7,268 nt of DNA from Ruminococcus sp. UBA5884 (GTDB taxonomy: Bacteria; Bacillota; Clostridia; Oscillospirales; Ruminococcaceae). Of the stretch, positions 1 to 5,465 are shown piece after piece. Location of the stretch: assembly GCA_002431975.1 (NCBI GenBank), contig DJFA01000009.1, positions 1-7,268 on the forward strand, given 5' to 3'. Under the pieces are notes generated by a model. It searched no databases. It saw only the letters and a program-made list of their open reading frames with translations, and was not told the origin of the DNA. A program made the translations under genes and the position numbers. Numbering within the stretch: position 1 is the first letter of the stretch; the number at the start of each line of letters is the position of its first letter.

Positions 1-34
1 AAATTTTGTTGTCGAATTGGCGTGACTTTAAATT

Positions 35-805
35 TTATATCATATAGTCAATATTTTCGTTATGTTTCATATTGAAGAGTTCAAAAACCTCATCACGAAC
101 CTGTAAAAAGTCACTTGCTGTACGTTCTCTGTGACCTCTGAGAGGAACTGTAAGAATACTTTTTATTTTACCGGGGTTAGGAGTCATAATTACAATTCTG
201 TCAGCAAGAAAGACAGCTTCTTCAATATCATGAGTAACCATGATTATAGTTTTCTTTTCCTGTCTTGATATATTAAGGATATCGTCCTGTAATTTCATAC
301 GTGTTATAGCGTCCAACGCTCCGAAAGGTTCGTCCATGAAGACTATATCAGGATTGACTGCCAATGCTCTTGCAATTGAAACTCTCTGCTGCATACCGCC
401 TGAAAGCTGGCTGGGGTGATATTTTCTGAAATCTGAAAGTCCTACCATTTCTATATATTTTTCAGCAATTTTACGGCGTTCATCTTTAGGGATTTTCTGT
501 GATTCCAGACCAAGTTCAACATTTTTCTGAACAGTTCTCCATGAAAGCAAGCCATAATTCTGAAAAATCGTTACATTTTTAACTGATGGTTCTCTGATTT
601 CCTTTCCATCAATTTTTATGCTTCCGGAGGTAACAGGAGAAAATCCCGCCATAGCGTTTAAAAGAGTGCTTTTACCGCAGCCGGAAGGCCCTAACAGACA
701 GATAAATTCACCTTTTTCAATGGAAAGAGTAACATCTTCAAATGCGGTAAATTTTTTATTGTCCTGAATGAATGTTTTGCCTGCATTCTGTATTTCAATA
801 TACAT
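35..805 (-). CDS. NitT/TauT-type ABC importer, ATP-binding subunit (SsuB/TauB/NrtD-like)
   Basis: This is the cytoplasmic ATPase that powers the importer formed with the permease and lipoprotein upstream. In the 256-aa form all motifs are present: Walker A GPSGCGKST at about residues 39-47, Q-loop Gln82 in IFQNYGLL, signature LSGGM at 134-138, Walker B VFMDEP at 155-160, and the switch histidine His192 in VTHD. The GLLSWRTV stretch after the Q-loop resembles the LLPW segment of the nitrate/sulfonate/taurine subfamily. An in-frame ATG at 823 would add six residues, but I choose the ATG at 805: it overlaps the permease stop as TAATG and has a GGGAGGTG ribosome binding site 7 bases upstream, which implies translational coupling. 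The gene is full length and intact. Substrate cannot be read from this subunit. It is the last gene of the visible operon, and no terminator hairpin is seen in the 34 bases after its stop. Confidence 0.95.
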   Translation of the reverse strand: MYIEIQNAGKTFIQDNKKFTAFEDVTLSIEKGEFICLLGPSGCGKSTLLNAMAGFSPVTSGSIKIDGKEIREPSVKNVTIFQNYGLLSWRTVQKNVELGLESQKIPKDERRKIAEKYIEMVGLSDFRKYHPSQLSGGMQQRVSIARALAVNPDIVFMDEPFGALDAITRMKLQDDILNISRQEKKTIIMVTHDIEEAVFLADRIVIMTPNPGKIKSILTVPLRGHRERTASDFLQVRDEVFELFNMKHNENIDYMI

Positions 806-1566
806 TAAACAGCACCTCCCCATGATTTAAGGATTTGTTTTTCAGCGAGTTTTATAAGGCTGTCAAGAATAAGACCAATAATTCCGATTACTATAATATC
901 GGCAAAAAGTATATCTGCACGGAGATTATTTCTTGCATCAATAACAAGGTATCCAAGTCCTGACTGAGCACCTGTCATTTCGCCTGCAACAAGGAATACC
1001 CATGCTGTACCGAGTGCTAAATGTATACTGTTTGCTATCTGGGGAAATGCTGCCGGAAAAATTACTTTCCACATCAGCTGAGGCTGTTTTATGCCGAAAT
1101 TCTTTGAAACTTTCATATAAATAGGGTCAATGCCGTTCACTGCGGAAACAGTTGAAAGCAGTACAGGGAAAAAGGCTGCTATAAAAATTATAACGATTGC
1201 CGGAATATCTCCTATTCCGAACCAAAGAACTATAAAAGGCATCCATGCCATTGGTGAAATAGGTCTGAGCAGCTGCACTGCCGGATTGATATACTGAAAA
1301 ACTTCAGGCAGTCTTCCGAGAATAAGTCCCAGCATAACAGCGATAATTACAGAACTTATATATCCTGCAGCAAACCGGTACATACTTGCTCCGATATGTT
1401 CAAACAGCACTCCGCTTGAAATCATTTCAGCCAATGCTTTGAATGACTGTAACGGTGACGGGAACAATGCATCACTGAAATCAGTTAAAGTGTATATCAG
1501 CTGCCATATTCCAAGCAGCAGTATGAGTGAGATAACTACATTTTTTATGGAAAGTATTTTTTTCAT
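805..1566 (-). CDS. NitT/TauT-type ABC importer, permease subunit
   Basis: This 253-aa integral membrane subunit forms the transport channel. About six hydrophobic segments can be seen (roughly residues 9-27, 68-84, 104-118, 122-143, 184-197 and 222-240). The RPISPMAWMPFIVLWFGIGD stretch (101-120) and the AWVFLVAGEM stretch (188-197) are typical of the SsuC/TauC/NrtB branch of binding-protein-dependent permeases. The loop that contacts the ATPase (about 147-175, with Gly158 and an IFPAA ending) matches the EAA-loop pattern. The RPISPMAW sequence looks a little closer to NrtB/CmpB (nitrate or bicarbonate) than to SsuC, but that is a weak hint. The ATG at 1566 lies 21 bases after the lipoprotein stop, with only a modest AAGAGAG ribosome binding site. 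The stop overlaps the ATPase start. The gene appears complete. Confidence 0.95.
   Translation of the reverse strand: MKKILSIKNVVISLILLLGIWQLIYTLTDFSDALFPSPLQSFKALAEMISSGVLFEHIGASMYRFAAGYISSVIIAVMLGLILGRLPEVFQYINPAVQLLRPISPMAWMPFIVLWFGIGDIPAIVIIFIAAFFPVLLSTVSAVNGIDPIYMKVSKNFGIKQPQLMWKVIFPAAFPQIANSIHLALGTAWVFLVAGEMTGAQSGLGYLVIDARNNLRADILFADIIVIGIIGLILDSLIKLAEKQILKSWGGAV
813..820 (-). promoter_or_regulatory. Ribosome binding site that fixes the ATPase start
   Basis: On the minus strand the sequence reads GGGAGGTG, followed by 7 bases and ATG at 805. The site lies inside the last codons of the permease and inside the longer ATPase reading frame that begins at 823. It therefore favours the 805 start over the 823 start. 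Confidence 0.8.
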
Positions 1567-1587
1567 TATGTATCAGCTCTCTTTTTT

Positions 1588-2505
1588 TCAGAAATCTTTT
1601 TTTACAAAGTCAGCATATGATGGGGGAGTATCAGATAATCCGTATGCTTTTACCTTTTCAGTAAGCAGATTATAATCTTCTTCTGTTATATCAAGGTTAT
1701 CATATGAAATCCACTGCAATGACAATTCAAGTACATCTTTATCCTGATTAAGATATTTTTCAGCTACTTCAAGAGCCTTATCCTTTGTCAGATTTTTTCC
1801 TGCCTGTTTATAGCTTTCAGTAAAACTTTTTGCATCTTCAGGATTGTCCTCAATAAATTTATCAGTCAGAACGAGTCCGCAGCAAAGAGAATCTTTCCAG
1901 AGTTCCTCAGATGTAAAGAGAACTTTTCCTGCATTGATTGAAACTGCCTTTGCTCCGAAAGGTTCAGCAACGCAATAGCCGTCAATCTGTCCTGCGGCAA
2001 GAGCAGCCGGCATTTCAGTCGGTGCAAGTTCAGTAACATTTATATCATCAACAGTAAGACCGGCTGTTGCGAGAGCATCATTTAAAAGTATGTTATGTGA
2101 TGATTGTCTGTGAGGTATAGCTATTGTTTTTCCTGCCAAATCTTCAGCAGAATTTATATCATCTGATACAACAATTACATTGCCGTCCTTATGACCAAGA
2201 GCAACAGCTTTCAAGCCTACTCCCTGTTCTTTGGACTTCATGGCAAGTTCAATCAGTACAGATGCACCATCAACACGTCCGGAATTAAGAGCGTCCATAA
2301 GCTCATTCCATGAACCATATTTTACGAGTTCAACCTGCAAGCCGCTTTTTTCAGCAAGCTCATCAGCAGTTTCAAGAACAGCAAGTGAATGTGTGATAGG
2401 CAGATAAGCGATTTTTACAGTATCCTTACTATCTGATTTTTTTCCGCAGGCTGCAAGAGAAATACCAAGCAGTCCGGCGGTAAGAATGGAAATGATTTTC
2501 TTCAT
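1588..2505 (-). CDS. Substrate-binding lipoprotein of the NitT/TauT-type ABC importer (SsuA/NMT1-like)
   Basis: This 305-aa protein is the extracytoplasmic receptor of the importer, anchored to the outer face of the membrane. It has a lipoprotein signal: MKK, a hydrophobic core at about 4-17 and the lipobox LAAC with the lipidated Cys20. The mature part has the NMT1/SsuA-like periplasmic-binding fold pattern: KIAYLPITHS at 31-40, NELMDALNSGRVDGA at about 67-81, DLAGKTIAIP at 122-131 and a hinge-region IDGYCVAEPFGAKAV at 174-188. The AEPFGA and SLCCGLVL (206-213) stretches recall NrtA/CmpA-type nitrate or bicarbonate receptors, but the ligand is not determined. I choose the ATG at 2505 rather than the in-frame TTG at 2514, because the AAAAAGAG ribosome binding site abuts the TTG but sits 9 bases from the ATG. 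It starts 24 bases after cooS, so enzyme and receptor are expressed together. Confidence 0.93.
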   Translation of the reverse strand: MKKIISILTAGLLGISLAACGKKSDSKDTVKIAYLPITHSLAVLETADELAEKSGLQVELVKYGSWNELMDALNSGRVDGASVLIELAMKSKEQGVGLKAVALGHKDGNVIVVSDDINSAEDLAGKTIAIPHRQSSHNILLNDALATAGLTVDDINVTELAPTEMPAALAAGQIDGYCVAEPFGAKAVSINAGKVLFTSEELWKDSLCCGLVLTDKFIEDNPEDAKSFTESYKQAGKNLTKDKALEVAEKYLNQDKDVLELSLQWISYDNLDITEEDYNLLTEKVKAYGLSDTPPSYADFVKKDF

Positions 2506-2514
2506 AAATATCAA

Positions 2515-2522
2515 CTCTTTTT
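2515..2522 (-). promoter_or_regulatory. Ribosome binding site that fixes the lipoprotein start
   Basis: On the minus strand AAAAAGAG precedes the ATG at 2505 by 9 bases. It touches the upstream TTG at 2514 directly, which leaves no usable spacing for that codon, so the ATG is the likely start. Confidence 0.6.
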
Positions 2523-2529
2523 CTGTAAA

Positions 2530-4581
2530 TTAGTCCCAGCCAAGTTTTTTACGTTTAGCCTTTATGTCTTCAACAATTTTATTTCCGAGTTCTACAGGGT
2601 CGGTATCAACGTGCATTACAGAACCCAGTAAATCTCTTGTACCATCTTTGAGAAATTCTATTACATTTTTTGAACCATAAATCTGAGCTTCAACGCAATG
2701 ATATGAGTTTATGCCCATAAGACGGAATCCAAGAGCGGCATCTATACCTTTTTCGTTGCCCCATTCAGGAGATGTGAATGCATAAGGCATTTCATAAAGA
2801 TTTTTTCCGAGAACTCCGGCAATTCCGGCAAAAATTCCTGTTGAACGTGTATTGTCAATACATTCTCCGACGTGCCATACCGGCGGCAGGTCAGGGGATA
2901 AAAATTCTTTAAGGCTTTCGCCTGTTTTTTCGAGTGCTGAAGTATTGCAGTATCCGAGCTTCATAAGCGGGAATGAGGCACAGCCGTTTGAAAGGATAAG
3001 AATATTGTTTTTCAATAAAACATCAGCAACATCAACAATAGCCTTTTCATATAAAACTTTTGGATTATTACAGCCGACCATGTTTACAATTCCGAGAATT
3101 TTTCCTGATTTGAGAGCGTCAGCAAGAGGTTTCATGCTGCCAAAGCGTTTATGAACATATTCAACGGAAAAACCAACTTCTGCTTCAACTTCATACGGCG
3201 GAATATATACAGGTATTCCTTTACGCTGTTCAAAGCTTTCGATTGCTCGTGTAACAATTTTTTCAGCCAGAGCCTTTGTTTCAGCGATATTTGAATGATG
3301 ATGGTCATATTCATAGCGTTCAGCTCCGGGAAGTCTTGCAGAATCACTTGTTGTTACAACAGTTGTCTTAAAGCATCCTGCAACTTCCATAATTGACGGG
3401 AAAACGTCCTGCACATCAGCAACCCATAAATCCAATGCACCTGTACCTAAAACCAGTTCAGCAGAAACAGCATTTGAAAGCGGAATTACTCCGCCATAGC
3501 GGTACATTGCCGAAAGTCCGGAACAGCATATCCCATAGAAGCGTATACCCTTTGCTCCTTTGGATTTTGCAAGTTCTATAAATTTTTCTTCCTGACCTGT
3601 TTTTACAATCTGGCTTACAAGTGTAGGGAGATGTCCATGAACGGCAATATTGACATAGCCTTTTTTCAAAGCACCGATATTTACCTTTGAAGTTACTCTG
3701 TCACCGACTCCGAAAAGGCTGTCTGTTGCGATATTTGCTCCTACAACGCCTGAAAAAGTAAAAGCAAGTCCGCATCTGAGGAACTGCTGCATAATGCTTT
3801 TCCAGTCACCATCTATAGCACAGCCTGTTTTATGGTAAGCCTCAAAAACTTCATGATAAGCACTTATCGGCAGAATATCGAGGTTTTTCCATACTTCCTG
3901 ACGTTCAGGAGGAGCACAGGCTTTTATAGTTTTATATTCATCAGGTTCGGTGCGTGATAAATCTTCAAGAAGCACATTTGCCAAATCAATGGCAATTTTC
4001 TTTATAGTGCGGTGTTTTGTTGGTATACCGAAGCTTTCAGCAGTTGACCTTATTTTCTGTTCTCCCATAATAGGAATATCAAGTTTGCCCTCTGCTGCCC
4101 ATTTGAGTGAGAGTATAACCTCTCTTGCGTGCATACCATGCTGAGCAGCTCCTGCGGCGGCAGAACGAAGAAGATTTCTTGCAACAATCAAATCAGCATC
4201 TGCACCGCATACGCCTCGTGGAGATTTTGCAGTAATTCTGCATGGCCCCATGTTGCATATTTTACAGCAGATTCCGGCAAGTCCGAAATTACACTGAGGT
4301 TTCTGTTTGTCAAATCTGTCAAATGCTGTATCAATTCCCAGCTGTTCAGAACGCAGAAGCATTTCCTTTACAGCAGGGTCGGGAGTCTGGTCAATAACAT
4401 TCTGTTTTGATGGAAAAGTCTTTTTGTATTCAGCAACAGCATTCATGTAGTCACGGATAAAAGCATTTGGGTCGTTGTCGAGTTCTTCCTGATGGTCAGC
4501 CTTTGCTACAATTGTTGGAATGCCATGCTTGTCAAATCCTATTAATGCACGATGGGAATGTATATGTTTATGTTTGCTCAT
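2530..4581 (-). CDS. cooS: CooS-family carbon monoxide dehydrogenase homologue with altered C-cluster (possible hybrid-cluster enzyme)
   Basis: This 683-aa cytoplasmic protein belongs to the CooS family, whose true members are homodimeric Ni-Fe enzymes that interconvert CO and CO2. The N-terminal cluster motifs are intact: Cys97 and Cys105 match the D-cluster, and Cys106, Cys109, Cys114 and Cys125 match the B-cluster. Aligned from memory with C. hydrogenoformans CODH-II, C-cluster positions His261, Cys295, Cys446, Cys476 and Cys526 correspond to His315, Cys353, Cys504, Cys534 and Cys574. Catalytic His93 and Lys563 correspond to His148 and Lys611. The Cys333 position is Asp392 (ADVQDVFPS; GAC at 3406-3408), so one cluster ligand is changed. 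Relay histidines 99 and 102 are Glu154 and Leu157. The N terminus is longer than in CODH-II and starts with alternating histidines (4, 6, 8, 10). The ATG at 4581 has AAAAGGAG 10 bases upstream. CO dehydrogenase activity is doubtful. Family membership is certain; the function is inferred. Confidence 0.95.
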   Translation of the reverse strand: MSKHKHIHSHRALIGFDKHGIPTIVAKADHQEELDNDPNAFIRDYMNAVAEYKKTFPSKQNVIDQTPDPAVKEMLLRSEQLGIDTAFDRFDKQKPQCNFGLAGICCKICNMGPCRITAKSPRGVCGADADLIVARNLLRSAAAGAAQHGMHAREVILSLKWAAEGKLDIPIMGEQKIRSTAESFGIPTKHRTIKKIAIDLANVLLEDLSRTEPDEYKTIKACAPPERQEVWKNLDILPISAYHEVFEAYHKTGCAIDGDWKSIMQQFLRCGLAFTFSGVVGANIATDSLFGVGDRVTSKVNIGALKKGYVNIAVHGHLPTLVSQIVKTGQEEKFIELAKSKGAKGIRFYGICCSGLSAMYRYGGVIPLSNAVSAELVLGTGALDLWVADVQDVFPSIMEVAGCFKTTVVTTSDSARLPGAERYEYDHHHSNIAETKALAEKIVTRAIESFEQRKGIPVYIPPYEVEAEVGFSVEYVHKRFGSMKPLADALKSGKILGIVNMVGCNNPKVLYEKAIVDVADVLLKNNILILSNGCASFPLMKLGYCNTSALEKTGESLKEFLSPDLPPVWHVGECIDNTRSTGIFAGIAGVLGKNLYEMPYAFTSPEWGNEKGIDAALGFRLMGINSYHCVEAQIYGSKNVIEFLKDGTRDLLGSVMHVDTDPVELGNKIVEDIKAKRKKLGWD

Positions 4582-4611
4582 TATATTTATACTCCTTTTA
4601 TAAAATCCTTG

Positions 4612-4911
4612 CTATTTTTTTCTGAATATGTGTTTGGGGTCTGTTATGAGTAATTTTACAATCCATATTACCAGTCCGAGAGCAACTGCGGAAATTCCTA
4701 AAAAGGCATCATTGAGCATATCGTATGCGGACGGTGAAAAAAATTCTGCTTCCGTTTCAATGTATTCAGAAACTGCATCTGCAAGCCACATCAGAGCTGC
4801 TCCCCAGTATATAAAACACAGAGTAGAAACCTGCATCTTGTCTTCCGGAGCATTTTTATACCATATGACAGTACAGACAACCGCTGCAATAAGAGTTATT
4901 AAAAGCGTCAC
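4612..4911 (-). CDS. Small integral membrane protein of unknown function, cooS-linked
   Basis: I do not recognise this 99-aa protein. It has three hydrophobic segments (about residues 2-18, 30-46 and 68-90) and a basic C-terminal tail (KHIFRKK), which suggests three membrane spans with a cytoplasmic tail. An acidic loop (EYIETEAEFF, about 49-58) lies between spans two and three. It starts at GTG (4911), overlapping the stop of the upstream membrane gene as GTGA. An AAGGAAGGTG ribosome binding site 7 bases upstream supports this start and indicates coupled translation of the two membrane proteins, which may form a complex. cooS begins 30 bases after its stop. A role as a membrane anchor, electron-transfer partner or transport accessory for the CooS-like enzyme is possible from context only. 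Confidence 0.8.
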   Translation of the reverse strand: MTLLITLIAAVVCTVIWYKNAPEDKMQVSTLCFIYWGAALMWLADAVSEYIETEAEFFSPSAYDMLNDAFLGISAVALGLVIWIVKLLITDPKHIFRKK

Positions 4912-5276
4912 AGCTGTTCACCTTCCTTCAGTTTCCTGTCTGCCGCCTCTGAAACAGCAAGCATACCTATCCATGCGGCAGTTACAATAAGCGACATACC
5001 AACACCAACAGTTGATATTTCATGTATCATTGCATTGAATGAGTCAGGATTTTCCGCAGCTGTAAGAAACGGAAAGAATGGTTTTATTTCACCGTGCCAG
5101 ATATGTTCAAAGGCAAGCAGTGATGAACCGCCCCACAAAAGATTTGAAAGCCATTTTAATTTGCCTGAAAAATGAGTGGTATTTTCATTTCCTGATTTTT
5201 TTCCCTTTGATTCAAGAATATGTGCAGCAGCGGAAGTAACAACAGCTTCTGCGACAGGTACTATAAAGCAAGCCAT
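4908..5276 (-). CDS. Small integral membrane protein with His/Glu-rich motif, first gene of the cooS operon
   Basis: I cannot assign a named family to this 122-aa protein. Its hydrophobic N terminus (about residues 2-20) contains Glu10 and His19. A second apolar segment at about 43-56 runs into the motif E57-H58-I-W60-H61-G-E63, followed by the apolar KPFFPFL. A third span covers about 88-109, preceded by His85-Glu86. The clustering of His and Glu at membrane boundaries could reflect metal or haem binding, but nothing proves this. The C terminus is charged and probably cytoplasmic. The ATG at 5276 has a strong AAAGGAG ribosome binding site 9 bases upstream and follows a consensus promoter, so this gene leads the transcript. 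It overlaps the next membrane gene by 4 bases. Intact and probably functional; role unknown. Confidence 0.82.
   Translation of the reverse strand: MACFIVPVAEAVVTSAAAHILESKGKKSGNENTTHFSGKLKWLSNLLWGGSSLLAFEHIWHGEIKPFFPFLTAAENPDSFNAMIHEISTVGVGMSLIVTAAWIGMLAVSEAADRKLKEGEQL
4919..4928 (-). promoter_or_regulatory. Ribosome binding site for the GTG-started membrane protein
   Basis: The minus strand reads AAGGAAGGTG, then 7 bases, then GTG at 4911. The site lies within the 3' end of the preceding coding region, and it supports the non-ATG start and the 4-base GTGA overlap. Confidence 0.75.
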
Positions 5277-5323
5277 AACAGATATCTCCTTTATTTCATA
5301 TTATTCATATAGGTTATATTGAT

Positions 5324-5352
5324 ATTATACATACGAAAATTAATTTTGTCAA
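5324..5352 (-). promoter_or_regulatory. Consensus sigma-A promoter of the cooS operon
   Basis: On the minus strand TTGACA (5347-5352) and TATAAT (5324-5329) are separated by exactly 17 bases, a full match to the housekeeping consensus. AT-rich sequence lies upstream. Transcription would begin near 5316, leaving a leader of about 40 bases before the ATG at 5276, too short for a riboswitch. The spacer contains the 12-base palindrome AAAATTAATTTT (5336-5347), which could be an operator or chance in AT-rich DNA. Confidence 0.85.
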
Positions 5353-5421
5353 TGGAAATTCTTTATTTTCATATAATTTTATGCTGTATATACTCTTTTA
5401 TCAGATAAATATAGATGATAT

Positions 5422-5458
5422 AAACAAAAAGCTCATTCAGCAATAAAAGCTGAATGAG
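5422..5458 (-). terminator. Intrinsic terminator of the dockerin LRR gene
   Basis: A perfect 10-bp stem (5432-5441 pairing with 5449-5458, CTCATTCAGC with GCTGAATGAG) encloses a 7-base loop. Read on the minus strand it is followed by CTTTTTGTTT. It begins 7 bases after the LRR gene stop codon and insulates that gene from the cooS operon promoter. A weaker T-run on the other side (TCTTTTG) means some plus-strand activity is possible, but no plus-strand gene ends there. Confidence 0.9.
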
Positions 5459-5465
5459 TCTTTTG

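Noticed and set aside
805..823. ATPase start at the upstream ATG (823), adding MGRCCL
   Set aside because: The extra residues are translated from the permease end and its ribosome binding site. The ATG at 805 has ideal spacing and the TAATG coupling.
2503..2514. TTG start for the lipoprotein at 2514
   Set aside because: The ribosome binding site would touch the start codon. The ATG at 2505 gives proper spacing and a standard MKK lipoprotein signal.
2852..4410. Several plus-strand and alternate-frame open frames of 62-100 codons inside cooS
   Set aside because: The whole stretch is covered by a clearly conserved CooS reading frame with its motifs in place; the others are shadow frames.
2530..4581. 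Calling the operon a CO-dependent energy or Wood-Ljungdahl cluster
   Set aside because: No acetyl-CoA synthase, CooF, CooC or hydrogenase gene is present in the window, and a C-cluster cysteine is missing, so that pathway role is not supported here.
4628..4990. A 120-codon plus-strand open frame opposite the two small membrane genes
   Set aside because: It lies antisense to two genes that have good ribosome binding sites, hydrophobic spans and a coupled GTGA junction. Its own product has no recognisable pattern and no convincing ribosome binding site.
5295..5310. Direct repeat TTCATAT separated by two bases in the operon leader
   Set aside because: It is short and A/T-rich in an A/T-rich leader, so it is easily chance. 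It forms no hairpin and does not overlap the promoter core.
5277..5465. Riboswitch or small RNA in the gap between the LRR gene and the operon
   Set aside because: The leader after the promoter is only about 40 bases and has no stable stem. The only hairpin is the terminator of the LRR gene.
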